A DNA stretch of 64,000 bases from Paraphoma chrysanthemicola (taxonomy: Eukaryota; Ascomycota; Dothideomycetes; Pleosporales; Phaeosphaeriaceae). The stretch lies in contig JAGMWG010000007.1 in the NCBI GenBank assembly GCA_020744225.1, positions 1,736,001 through 1,800,000 of the forward strand, given 5' to 3'. A program made the position numbers and the translations under genes. Shown piece by piece: positions 31,261-43,384 of this stretch. Below the pieces are notes generated by a model. That model was not told where the DNA came from, ran no database searches, and saw nothing but the letters and a program-made list of their open reading frames with translations. Each line of letters opens with the position of its first letter. The stretch's first letter is position 1.

Positions 31261-32425
31261 ATGTCGCAATCCCAAGGGCCGGCATCGTTAGGAAAGGTCG
31301 CCGTCATCGGTGGCTGCGGTTTTCTGGGCAGCCATATTGTCAACTACATCGTTGAGCGTCATCCTCAAACTCAGGTCGCGGTGCTCGATCTACGCACAAG
31401 CGCCAATCGCAATGCTAGCAGCAATGTCTCATACCACGATGCAGATATCACCGACCTCGCGGCAGTCACGAAGGTCTTTGCCCAAATCAAGCCAGACGCA
31501 GTAATCCACACAGCTTCGCCTCACTTCAACCTGAAGCCAGAGATACACGACAAGGTCAATGTAGGCGGCACCAAAAACTTGATCAAAGCGGCGCAGGACA
31601 CCGGAGTGAAGGCGTTCGTGTATACGAGCTCTGCAAGCGTCATTCTTGGTGCCACGGAGCCTCTGGTCAACGCAGACGAGAGGTGGCCCATTGTTGCGGG
31701 TGCAGCCCAGCCGGAATATTACACAACCACCAAGGTGAGACTAATTAGATGCTGGCTATCGAAAGCATACTGATATCTTCCAGGCCTACGCCGAAACGGC
31801 CGTGCTCGAAGCGAACCGCAAGCCTGAGAGATTTCTGACATGTGCTATCCGACCTGCAGGCATCATCGGCGAAGGCGACGTCCAAGTCCTCCCCAAGATA
31901 GTCGGTGCATATCGCAAAGGTCAGACCAAGTTCCAGGTTGGCGACAACAACAATCTGTTCGACTTCACCTACGTCGGCAACATCGCACACGGCCATGTGC
32001 TGGCTCTCATTGCTCTCCTCAAAACACACAAAATGCTTCCCAGCATACCACTCGACCACGAGCGTGTCGACGGCGAGGCCTTTTTCATCACCAACGGCGA
32101 GCCTGTATATTTCTGGGACTTTGCGCGTGCGGTCTGGCACGAGGCGGGTGACCGACTGCCATTGTCAAGTGTATGGCATCTGAGCGCGGACACGGCTTGG
32201 ACGATTGGCACTATTCTGGAGTGGGCATTTTGGATAGTGGGCAAGACACCCAACCTGACAAGGGCACAAGTGCGCTACAGTTCTATGAACAAGTATCACA
32301 GTATCAGCAAGGCGCGCACGAGGCTGGGATATGAACCACTTGTATCGCTGGGTGAGGGCATCCGGCGAGGGGTGCAGCACATTCTTGAGCAGGAGAAGAA
32401 GGAGAGCGAGAAGAAGGGTCAGTAG
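31261..32425 (+). CDS. ERG26: Sterol-4-alpha-carboxylate 3-dehydrogenase (decarboxylating)
   Basis: NAD(P)-dependent C-4 decarboxylase of ergosterol synthesis, working with ERG25 and ERG27 at the ER. Exons 31261-31734 and 31784-32425 (49-nt intron) give 371 aa. The Rossmann nucleotide loop VAVIGGCGFLGSHIV (Gly17/18, Gly20, Gly23) opens the protein. Y154 and K158 in EYYTTTK form the YxxxK catalytic pair, with the STSA-like YTSSASVI upstream. The family signature VGDNNNLFDFTYVGNIAHGH follows at about residue 208, and EPVYFWDFARAVW later. The C-terminus ends in a Glu/Lys-rich tail without an obvious transmembrane helix, though ILEWAFWIV may associate with membrane. The start is the first ATG, close to the Rossmann strand. 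Very secure. Confidence 0.96.
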
Positions 32426-32744
32426 TTGGGTCCACTCGGAGCTGACAACATCCACATTAGTAGATAATGTAATATAATATGCTCGATTATGTGCTCCATG
32501 TCTGCTCTCTGACCCCAGTTGCGGACTTTTGACCAGCATAAGGATGAGATATTGCCACAGCATTTACTTTCTACAACAGCCCATGGCGCACGAACATGAT
32601 CCTCAGCTAGGCCGAATCCAGCTAGAGGCGCACTTTTCCGCCCGCTCCATTGCGGTCGATTGGTTACGTCGTGCCAGACCAAAGTTCGCAAGCACTCCAG
32701 ACCCCGCGTCATCACGCCTCCATCATGGCGCGTCTACACGAAGT
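32426..32744. other. Short intergenic region or 5' extension of the next gene
   Basis: About 320 bases. The frame of the next gene stays open back to 32544, with in-frame ATGs at 32544 and 32583, so part of this may be coding. The residues encoded there show no family features. Confidence 0.4.
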
Positions 32745-34659
32745 ATGTCGCGTCCCATACTGCCCGAGTCGGCCTATGAAGCTCTCGGGCTCGACCCCGC
32801 CACGATCAAGATCCTGATGAATCCCAAGCCCCCAGTCGTGCCGCCCGACATTGCCGCGCCGAATCTGCTGCAGAGCGATGAAGACAGTGCGCGGCCGCTG
32901 GAGCCGAACGAGACGGACATTACTCTCTACGCGGAGCTGCTGCTGCATATCAGAACCATCACCCTCTTCGCGTCATTGCGCTCGTACCACGACCGCGGCA
33001 CAAAAGCGAAGCTGTCCTCAGATGGCGACACCATCACCGTGTCGCATGAAGGACGGTCATCGTCGATTCGCATGCCGTTCAACATCAAAGGAGCTGGAGA
33101 GGCAGAGCTAGAGCTGCCCGCCCAGCCGTCGAACAAGGAGCTCACCGTGCGTCTGCAGCTGGAGGAGCTGGAAGACAGCGATGTGCTTGGAGCCCTGCAA
33201 AGCGAGGATCGGAGAGTCAATATCGTGCCGTGGGATGGCGCTGCGCTGGACAAGCAACCGCATCTCGAGGTTCGCTGTAAGAGCTGTGGTGGCGTAATTG
33301 TCCCACAGGGCAGTATCACGCAGTGGAGGGATCTCCCAAATGAGAACTGGGCTGAGATGATGGACTTTTGGCACTGCCACAAGCCGGATGAGCACCACTT
33401 ACACGACCATACACACGCGGACGCTACTGGGGGCAAAGGATACGCGGCTGGCAACAAGCTCCAGGCTGTAGACGGCGTAGGATTTGTGGACCTCACTAGC
33501 TTCCTCCTGAGACAGGTTGACTGTGACGGCGCTCAGGTAAGACTATCCCCCATGATATCTACCCTCTGTCGCTTTTCACGGCGCGTCCGGGCGCAAAGAA
33601 GGCGATTTGGCCTTTTCCCATGGCATCATCGTCGATACAACCGCCCTAGAGTGATAGGCTCATACACGGCTCTCAGTACTGGACGTATCCTCTTCCTTGG
33701 GTCGACGGGTCGCCGGTGCTGTTGAGTGAGCGGCCAGGCGTTTCACTGTCTCTTCACCCTAAGACTATTGGGATTGGCAGGATTATGTTCGGGCTACATG
33801 TCATCAAGTTCTGCGTGTCAGGATCGAATCGTGATGCAGAGCTGACCCATCATAGGCCCAGTCCCATGACACCACTCAGCAACGTATTGTGCTTTGCAAG
33901 CATTGCCAAGCCACATTGGGTACAGCAGATGACATCTCAGATGGCTGGCGGATATGGAAGTGGAATATCGACATAAGTCCTACATCTCGGTGTTCCAGCG
34001 ACGCAGGCGCGTTCAGTACACAGACGCTTTTCAGCCCACAGAAATGGATAACGGCTCGGCTCCTATATCTCATTGAAAATACTGGTGTGCGCAAGTTTCA
34101 CATCCATCCAACCACAAATTCGACGGCGACTGTCAATGGTTCTGCAGAGTCAGAGCCTACACCCGTCTCGTCGTTACTAATATGGGTTTTTACACCTGAT
34201 CTCCTGTTCTCCTCGTCTATTCCGTCACCAAATCGATATGATCCTACCCGCTCCATGAAAGTATTCTACCAGAGGCAGACCTGGCAGCCACTCAAGCCCG
34301 GCGAACCGGAGAGCGCAAGTATAGAGGATGTTGAGTTTCCAGAAGGACTCTTTGAAGAGCTGAGACACGCTCTCGCAGATAGTCAGAAAGTACTACCGCC
34401 AACAGCAAGGAAGTTCCAAGGTTGGGATGTGGGGCTGCTGCAGAGATTCGATGTTGGTGATCTTGCAGCCGCGTCAAATGATCAGGAGAACGAACACGAG
34501 CATGGCCACGAAGAGAGCGATGGGAACATTGCAGATGCGTCGAGCGGGGAGAGTGATGGTGAACTTGAAGAGCGAGGCAGGGGACGGCATCGCGCTAATG
34601 ACAAGCCCGGTGAAGGTCAGACGAATCCCTACAAAGCGAGCGTGGAAGATGAAACATGA
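32745..34659 (+). CDS. HECT-like E2-binding protein (HECT_2/UBE3D family)
   Basis: Read as exons 32745-33536, 33677-33814 and 33856-34659, 577 aa. The N-terminal part has LYAELLLHIRTITLFASLRS, then LEVRCKSCGGVIVPQGSITQ followed by WRDLPNENWAEMMDFWHCHK, the characteristic CxxC and W..M..W.CH core of the E2-binding ubiquitin ligase family. Exon 3 contains LCKHCQATLGTADDISDGWR and IWKW, the second zinc-like CxxC with its usual partner, and ends in an acidic, Glu/Ser-rich tail. Members bind the E2 UbcH10 and help ubiquitinate cell-cycle proteins. Intron 1 (140 nt) is in frame but covers a stretch reading KEGDLAFSHGIIVDTT in another frame, so this part may be mis-modelled or damaged. The start is uncertain: 32583 and 32544 are alternatives. 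Confidence 0.75.
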
Positions 34660-36814
34660 CGCTTTCCACTTCGCAAGCACCAGGCGATTGACGTGCAATC
34701 GCTGTGCTAGGCTCTATGAGAAATGATACCTACAATTTAACACAAAAGACTTCTGACCGTCCGTCAATCCCCGCTTCGGAAAGAAGACCTACAAATTCCA
34801 TCAAATCCCATGGCTGACCCAGGCGAATGTGAGAGTTCTACAAGGCAGCTGCATCCTGTCAAGTTGAACATTTCAGCAATCTCCACATCCCCGTAATGAC
34901 CGCAATCATTGCGGCTTTCTTTGCGGGCTCTACCATGCATCTCGGCAATTACCAATACATGCTTGCAAATAAGTCCGACCATGCCTTTGCTCCTGCTCTT
35001 CATGCACAAAGAATCTCATAGTCACTCGAGTACGCGCGGAATGTGTCTTTGACTAGTCACCTATCTCGTATAAAGCAGGATCATGCGCGTCGAGCACAAG
35101 CGGCTATAACTGGAAAATATCGCAATGCACCTCAGTCGCAGAGGGTGATTTGGTCGTTACTGCAAGACGAGATGGAAGCTAGCGCAAGCCCAACTCGAGA
35201 ACGGGAAGTGGAATACGATACCTTACGGGCCAGGAGGGCATGTCGCACTGGCCATAGAACTTGATGCACTTACCATCTTCGGAACAGGCAGACTTTGAGA
35301 CTGCAACCTTCAAATACGTTGCAGAAGCTGGAGATGGGCCAGCTTGAGGAGTTTCACATCGAGCATCGCATGCGCCAGCGTGGAGGCTACCAAGGCTGCA
35401 ATATATTCGAGGAATCGCGCAGGAAAGGGTAAGTTGATATGGCAGCGACGCTGCGTTCATTTGACAAGTTAAACTTTACAGTAATTGGGTGCCCTTCTCG
35501 CCAAACAATCGCGCCATCGTGCAAAGTGTTGACGACGTGCAAACAGACTTCAGCCTCCAACATCAGCAGGCCATGATTGGCATCGCGGTATCTCGATGTC
35601 ATGCTTGAAACACGTTATCAAACCTATCAATCAAACCCATCCATCATCATCCTCATCACATGCAATCCGCTTCCCTGTCAACCGTGATCCTCGCCCCCCT
35701 CGGTACTGTACCCGAAAACAGACCACGCGGCCGCCTGCCGAGTCATGGTCGATCTGCATTTCACCCCGCCGATCGGTGGGGCAGCTTCTGACACTCCCTT
35801 CCCCCTCGTGGCGTGGCTGGGGGGCTTGAACAGGAAAAGCAAGAAAAAGAAGCACGTCCAAATAATCAAGATCGCATCCCCACTTCGCTGCATGAAAAGT
35901 AGCTTTCGGTCCGATCGGCGATCGACGACAGAACGTGGCAGACACGATGCCCATACGGGTAGATCCGGGCGATGTGACTTGTTGCACATCAATATCGTGC
36001 CTTCTACTGCAGTCATCACTCGTGCGTGCATTTCATCACATTGCGTATGGTAATTAACCAAATAGGTCGACGTTTAGCTGAGTGCGAATGCGCACCCGAA
36101 CGCTACTTTCGTGGCATGTGTCTGCTTTTTGCAAGGCAGCGAGCACAAAATCTCCGCACTCCTCCGCTTGACATCGGAATCTTGTCGCAATCCACACTGT
36201 ACGACATAGTGAATGCGCCACTAGAAAAAGGAAAAAGACAAATGAAATCGTCTTGATGATCGCAAACAATGTTCATGCATGCCACCGTTGGCCCACGCAG
36301 GAACATACCTTTTTAGATGTCCATCCCAGAAAATGCCCACCCGTGTCCCAAGTCGTAACCCGTAGTCCTTGTTATGTTGTACTCCAAAATCAAGGGGAAA
36401 ATGTAAGAGGTGCCAGGAGCGCTGGTGGCAGAAGTGAGCAATAGGCCAATTCGACCATCCGGTCGTCTTCTGATCTAGCCCACCAATGGCGTGGACTGAG
36501 GAACCGCATAAGCGAGTGGATTGCCATGCCCCCTGCAGATAGAAGTAGTGACCTTTTGATCATGAGCACCTCCTCAGTAGGGCATAGGTGGTAGCTTCGA
36601 GCTTTCTCCGGACATAAAACCACAGAACGCAACTAGAACCAACTAGCAGGGATGAAAGGAGGCCACAGCGGCAAAAGAATTAGTGCCGTGGCGCGAACCA
36701 ACGCAAACATATGTGACAGGCTTCGCAAGTGGTGGCGATACAGCTAAGGATATGGTACACGGTGTGAAGGTGGGACTCAGAAGACGTCCTCTCGATTGGG
36801 AGGAGCTCTGAGCA
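34660..36814. other. Gene-free region
   Basis: About 2.15 kb. Frames of 60-130 codons occur on both strands around 35600-36060 but overlap antisense, have no domain and mostly start without ATG. No RNA gene, repeat array or transposon recognised. The right end holds the 3' region of the bHLH gene. Confidence 0.4.
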
Positions 36815-38540
36815 TCAGCGATGGCCATGCTCGTATGGACGCATTCCGCCGTATTCGACGCCCTGCATAGAGCCAGATGAGCCGTTCGACCATTGCCCGT
36901 TCTGCGGTTGTGGTGGGGGTTGTTGCTGCTGCGGTTGCAGAGGTGGTAATACATTAGCCGGCGCGGTTGATGGAGGATGGTGCGATTGGGTCAATTGTGT
37001 TGTGAAGTTGCCATAGATGTGGGTAGTGCCAGGCTCGACGCGATTGAGTTGATGCCACGCGGTCATTAGTTCGGCGCGAAGAAGCTCAACCTCTTCTTGA
37101 GCTCGACGAAAATTCTGGGCATCCTGTCGCAATTGCGCATTCTCGGCCCGCGTTTTGTCGTATGCGGATGCGAGGTTTCTGATGTACTCAATGGCTACCA
37201 TGTATCAGCACCATTCAAAACAAAAGTGTTCACGGGACTTACCTTTGGTGAGGATTTCCCATTTGCTCGACTTGCTTCCTGGAGAGTTTGGCAGAATAGT
37301 GTTCAGGTCATCGAAGAGACCCTTCATCTCGCTGCGTCGCTTGCGCTCTGCCATCTTGTGACTGATGCGGAGCTCAGGAGTGCGACTGTAGTTTCCACTG
37401 CTGGCAGCAAGAGCAGCAGCTTGCTCGGGGCTGTGCAAGCTCGTTACGCTGCGGTGCTGCATGGAGTGGTGGTGGGTCGTAGCAATTTCTGCAAAGAATT
37501 AGTATGCGCATAATTTAGGATAAGAATAGGTATGCGTGCCATCATCCAGCCTTTGTTGTCCAGGAGGCAACTTGGAGTCGGTTGTGAAGATGCTACTGTT
37601 GATTGATGTGGCAAAACTGTTCTGACGGGTTGGGACATTCGAGCGACCAAGGCTAGACTCACCACTGCTGGAAGCCCTCCTGTCGTCAGGTTCAAAGTCT
37701 TGATGACCTGGAAAAGCCCAGGCATAACCTTTAGTTGGTGCAGCTGCCATAGGATCGGGCATGCCTGACACGCTACGGGGATTAGGGTTGATCACTGGCG
37801 CCCGTCGTGGAGGTTGGGCACTCCGAGATGTACCATTGCGACCCAGAGGTGAGAGCGGAGAAGCACCATTAGGCCGAACGTCGCCGGTGATGCCGCGCTG
37901 ATGGTTTAGACTGGACACAAGCGAAGTTCGCGAGGCATTTTGAGTGTCATATGGCGAAGATGGGCTGATGGCGAGATGGCCCATGCCAGTATTCATGCGG
38001 CTGTCAACACTGCTGCGCCGCGAGTCAAAATGTGAGGATGCCTCCATGCTGTGCCGATTCTCGAAGGCCTGGTTCAGCGGCGGAAGTGCATTGGACTAAA
38101 ACCTACGTTAGACGGCGCATATGATCACGATACTCAACATACCTGTTGTGAAAGTCCCGATGGGTATCTGCTGGACGACGGTGTGTCGGGGACGGAGCCG
38201 CGCGACGGAGAGTCGTCCGGGTTCAGCAGGGTCTGTAGCTGCAGTCCCATGGTGTTGGAGACGGTCGACGAATCTAATCGCACGTGTTAGAACATCAAAT
38301 GTCGGGTCGGTAAACAGCGCATGAGCATGACAGCTCGCGGAGGCACTCACGTTTGCTTTGAGAAATAGACCAGTTGCCAGAGTCACGAGCCTCACGAGCC
38401 TCGGATTGATGTCTGAGGCGGACAGGGCTCTGCTCGGGGGGAGACAGATTGTTGGTTAGGGAGGTAATGGACGGTAAGACCTGAGACTGAGGGACGCGGT
38501 CTTCAGGTACGCTGCCGATGGCCGGCGGCCGTGAGTCCAT
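36815..38540 (-). CDS. bHLH transcription factor
   Basis: Minus strand, five exons: 38540-38351, 38273-38143, 38095 to about 37540, 37488-37243 and 37194-36815. Exons 1-3 encode a long Ser/Pro/Asn-rich region. Exon 4 carries the basic region RISHKMAERKRRSEMKGLFD followed by helix 1, a loop GSKSSKWEILTK, and exon 5 continues helix 2 as AIEYIRNLASAYDKTRAENA, then a leucine/glutamate coiled coil and a Pro/Gln-rich C-terminus. H..ER..R in the basic region predicts E-box (CACGTG or CANNTG) binding. Donor of intron 3 is unclear: a GC donor at 37539 gives a 51-nt intron in frame, a GT donor at 37596 gives 108 nt; the acceptor has a perfect TACTAAT branch site. In Aspergillus such genes are annotated as GlcD-gamma-type HLH regulators. 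Target genes unknown. Confidence 0.85.
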
Positions 38541-41500
38541 GCTGCGTGTCTGAAGATGAGTGCCGGGAGTTTTGCACTACCTGAGGCCGACCAACGACCT
38601 TGGTGTCAAGCTCGAGGCTGAGGTGGGTAATGCAGCGGGCGCCAGTGAGGGACGCTGGCCAATGAGGAGGAGGCTTCGAAGGGTGGTCTCAGAAGCAATA
38701 GGCCAATTGCTGACGGCAGCGACAGGGAAAGACAGTGACTGGAGTGCTGGGGACGAGGAATGATGGAGGGGAACAATGAGGGTGGCAGCGGCGTGGGCGA
38801 GGAAGAAAGAGTGCACGCTGCGGAAGAAGGTCGAGGGCGCACGGGATGTTTGGATGGCTCCTCCCCAAATCGGACGCTTCCCTGGGATGAGGCGGGGCAG
38901 AACAAAAGTCGGGCCGCCAAGACGATCGATGTCGAGGCAGGCGCGACGAGGAAGTGCGGAACTGGCGGCGGCGTCGGTTGGTAGCAATGGCAATGGCAAT
39001 GGGTAGTGACGAGGAGTATGCTGGGTCAACCTGTTCTGGAGGTGGAGCCAGAACGCGACCAAACAAACGCTTAGTCGCAGGGCCGAATGCAACTCTCCCG
39101 CGCTGCGATTACAAGCTTGGGGCCGAAGGGGATGTGGCTGCAGTCCTCTTTGCTCAGCACTCGTGCGCGGCGGCGGGGACAATGATGGCAGCGCTGGTTG
39201 CGCCGAGTCTGGTGCACAGCGTGCACAGGGCGGGATCTGGAGATGACGCGCTCGCAGACACGCTGGGATCCGCGTGCGACAGGCGGGCGTCTTGGAGGCG
39301 TTCAGTTGCCGCTGGAGAGCAATTGGTCGGTCCTGGACGGGGTGAAGCTCCTGCTGAGTGGCGTGGGCACGTCGTACACGGCTCACGAGCTAGGCTTGCT
39401 CGAGGTCACTGGCGGCGAAAAGAAAGCGCGGCCAGAGAGGGGAGCGGCGTGCAGGCGGGGAGGAAGACAGCGTTGCAGGCTCAGCAGACGGGAGAAGGAC
39501 GGCACAGGCTGCACATGTCCCTAAGAAAAACGAAGTGGAGAAGAGCAGCAGGAAGACGCAGCAGCAACCCAAGTGCGACCGGCTGAATGGCGGCAACGTC
39601 CCTTGCATAGGCGGACCAGACTGTGAGCAGTCCAAGGGCGACGACGGTGCACAGCTCACTGGACTGGACGGGAACACCAAAGCGCAGCGGGCAGCCGGGG
39701 GCCTGGACGACTGTGCGACGACTCGGGATGGATTCGAGGTGGAAGAGCAGCAGCGGAGAATGGATACCCACAGTACAGACAAGAGCGGCGGCTTGCGATC
39801 AGCAAGGGCAGGCCGTGGACCAATTAGTGGTGGTGGATGTGCCCAGCCTCCGTCGCAGCGCACGTGGGAAATCTTCAATCGCGGCATCGTGTATCTAACC
39901 TGGCCGTCTAGCGGCGGCTACCTGCACTTAATATGGCTCCCTGGCCCCGCGCGCGAACTGGCGCAGCGCGACGGTGCATTGCGGCCTGCTCGCCGCGCGC
40001 ACTCGACGGCCGTCTCCACGCTGCGCTCCATTGCGCTCGCCCGTGTCGCTGTCGCTATCGCTTGGTGCTGATGCTGTCCGTGTGCGCAGCAGGTGCGCCG
40101 AGATGAGCGACCGCACGGGTGCGTCGAGGTCCTCGTCCTCGTCAATTTCTAGCTCTGGGGGGGTGTTGCATTGTGGCATCGCGCCCTTGGCCCAATCAAA
40201 ACCTGGCCCGCTGCCCGCTGTAAGAGCCCCCGGAGGCACGCCGCCACGAGGCCGCCGAATGCTCCGAGAAAAGAAACCCCGCGAGTCGAGTCGAGTCGCG
40301 TCGCCGTCCCGCTGCCCATTCATGCTCATCGCATCTGTGATCTTCCCGTGTTTGCATCAATGAAACAGACCAAGGTGAACGGGCCTCGGGAGGTGGTGCC
40401 TGCCCGCTTAGGGCTGGCCTTCCTTCCTTCCTTCGCAAGCCACGCGACCCTCAAGCAGCCACCCCACTCGAGGCGCCGTCCGAGAAACATCCACCTCCCC
40501 TGCCAGCACCACACAACGTCCACGTTGTCTGCATCTGGAACCATTGCAATGCAATACATCACCCCATGAACAGCCTCCAGCAGCACTGCCATCCGCCACA
40601 TCCCGGCAGTTGTTTGCAACGGCCCCATAAGAGCATCCCTGAGCTACCTTCCTGAGCTCCGAGAATATGCCTCAGAATCTGCCCACAGCCTCTTTTGCCC
40701 ACCAATGGGATAATCTGCAGACAGCCCCAGCATGCTCCTGGCCGTTGGCACACAAGCGTCGCATCGCCCGTGGGTCGTTCGTCCCAGATAGCACAAGTCC
40801 GGCCCAGCTCATCCGACCTTTGTGTGTGCCTTCGACCAACTTGGCGAGACGGTTACATGCCAGCAGGCCGACATCTTCTGCGGGTCCGTTTTTAAGCAAG
40901 CACGAGATATGCGGTTGGGCCTGCGTATGGCTTGCGCTCGACAGCTAGGGGGTCGCACAACTTTGGCTAACTCAGCTTGACTAAAGTCGGTCTACCATCA
41001 TTGTACCAAGTCAGGGCGCTTGCTGCTCATGGCGAGGCTGCAGCCCACCAGTAGAGCTTCTGTCCGGAACGACTAGAGGATGATTCATCAACGTTTGCAT
41101 GTCTCGCCGCGTTGCAATGATGTGTGCGTCCGCGCACCTCCACATACGGCATCCGCAATCGCCGTAAGGCTCATAATGATGCTCATCATGGGTGAATCCA
41201 AGTGCATAGTCGTGGTCTGTTCACCCTTGTGATTCGATCTCGAGTTGCTAATCCGATCAGCAAAGTCTCTTAGCTATGCCATTGCCATCGTCGATGCGTC
41301 ATCTGAGACAAAGTGGAGGAGCAGGCTCTTTGGCCTGATCATGCGGTTACACGACCGACGACCGCTTCTTGCCGTGTCAAAACTCATCAGTGCCTTCTGG
41401 GAGGAGCATGTATATCGTCTGATTTAGTACTGCACTGTCTCACCGCTCAATGTAGGTGGAATGCTTCTGACTTGATGATGTGGCTCCAAGCTGGACACTT

Positions 41501-43384
41501 CCCATCGCATGGCTGCTCACTGTCGCGACAACAGTGGTGTAACCACACACAAACCCAGCAACCAGGTTTCTGAAAATACCGGCTTCTGTGGCAGGTGCCA
41601 GTGCATGCTTCTGTACTCCATTTCACCTTGAGCAGAGCGGCTTCTGGTACCCCACAATGGCCACTGCCTCAACGCTCGCCAAAGGACAGCTGATCTTCGA
41701 GGAAAGGATTGAGCGCTGACCTGGCATGCTCTCATGCTCGATGAACAAAGACATGTGCTCCAGACTGCCCTACGCCACGATGCAGGTCCTGAAACGTTGG
41801 GCAGCTACACGACATGGACGTCCAGCGAAGGACTTCTTGTCGTCAAGGAGACACAGGCTGCCGTGTCCGTCAACCCTGTAGCGGAAGCAGAACTTTGCCT
41901 CTCAAAGACATACAGCCACGGCATATCGCTTTTTGTGCGAAGGAACACTACTTCCTCGTTCTCATCTTCGAGGAAGTGGTTACTGCTTCGATGCAGCTCG
42001 GCATATCGGCTCATCTGTTCATGGCAGTCCGATTCAAGCCATCTTTGGACCTGCAGAATCTCAGTCAAGCCTTGTGACACAGTCTGGCGACACGTTGTCA
42101 GTGCACACCTCGTTTTGAGACACCCTCTCTGGAGTGACGCTGTGCATCGAAGCGTCAACTGCCAGCGGTCGGTAGCCGGTAACAGGTGGAACTGTTGGGG
42201 CTGCGTTGTGGCACAGGTGCATTGCTAGTTCGGGTACGTCGTTACGCGCCTAACGTTGGCCAGCAGGGAACACTGGCCGTCGCTAGAACGATCTTCCAAA
42301 TTCCTGGCTGCGTAGCGTAGCAGTGACAATATGCTCGGCACGATTCCGGCCGTAGCTACGAAATATCGAAGACTTGGTTGCAGATCTGAGAACAGAGACA
42401 GCAAGACGGCTTGAAGTGTCTGACCACTCCACCTGCATGCCCTGATCGGCAACACCCCTACTTTCTGTAGACGCCCATGCGGTAAGCAGGTACTTACACA
42501 TTGCCTTGCCCCTGATCGTTGCGGGCTGTAGCACGGACGGACGTGTTTCAAGGGTAAATTCTCGCTATGTACATAATATGGAGAAACGCAGCCGAAATCG
42601 AGCGACGCTGCAGGAGTAAACTTTAGAACAGCACGGACCGACCCACCACCTAGGTAATAGATTGCAGAGTATACCAATATACATCTCGGATGAACATTTA
42701 TACCGAAGTACATTTAACCCTTCCTCAGCTGTGCTGGTCGTCGTAGGCGGTTGCGTCCAATGTCTACATGTTCCAGTGGGGTCGGGAGACGTTGCCCAAA
42801 GGAAACACACTATGTCTTTCTGAGCGCCCATGCAAGGCTGTTGCCACTGAGCTAAAATGATTGCACAATGAGGTTACCAGGTTAGACGGCATGGATTCAC
42901 ATGCTGGACAGCTTACGACAGGCGCCCTGCGTGGGCATCGCGCAGCTGCACAATGGATTCTATCGGACCGCTTCTCCACTCAGTCGATCCTTCGTGACCT
43001 GCCTAATCCAGGCTTGCAGTCCAGGCATGTCCGCTGCAAAGTAGTCTCCCGGATCTGCGACCACGTCGCCATTTCCGACGGAACCAGACCAGACCTGGAT
43101 GCGGGCATTCGGAAATTTGCTGAACAGAAGCTGCCGTGTATTCTAACAAGCCAGGACCGAACGGGTCCGGATGACGGCAGGGAGGCTGTGGGCGCGCGCA
43201 GGAAAGTTGCACGGACTTGTGCGCTACATAGCTACACGGCTAAGGGTACAGCGGCAATCACGTGCTAGCGCAACCGCCTTCGGAGAATTAGCAACGTGCG
43301 CGATGCGGGGCAAGGCACAGCGGCAATGTGCTTTGCCATGCAAACACAACACGAAAGCGACGCGTCACCTGCGCAAGAGGTAAG
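38541..43384. other. 4.8-kb gene-free region upstream of the bHLH gene
   Basis: The first 2 kb (38541-40600) is GC-rich and so poor in stop codons that several overlapping frames of 100-270 codons stay open on both strands; compositions (Ser/Pro/Arg/His-rich) and antisense overlap argue they are not genes. It probably contains a long 5' leader and regulatory DNA of the bHLH gene. From 40600 to 43384 frames are shorter; two minus-strand frames at 41805-42158 and 42225-42713 could not be linked to any family. No transposon ends or terminal repeats were recognised. Confidence 0.45.
40283..40297 (+). repeat. GAGTC x3 microsatellite
   Basis: Three perfect five-base units in the GC-rich gene-free region. 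No function inferred. Confidence 0.7.

Noticed and set aside
38577..39386. 269-codon minus-strand frame upstream of the bHLH gene
   Set aside because: Ser/Pro/Arg/His-biased, overlapped by several other long frames on both strands in stop-poor GC-rich DNA, no domain.
41805..42713. Two minus-strand frames (117 and 162 codons) as a possible transposon remnant
   Set aside because: No recognisable transposase, reverse transcriptase or terminal repeat.
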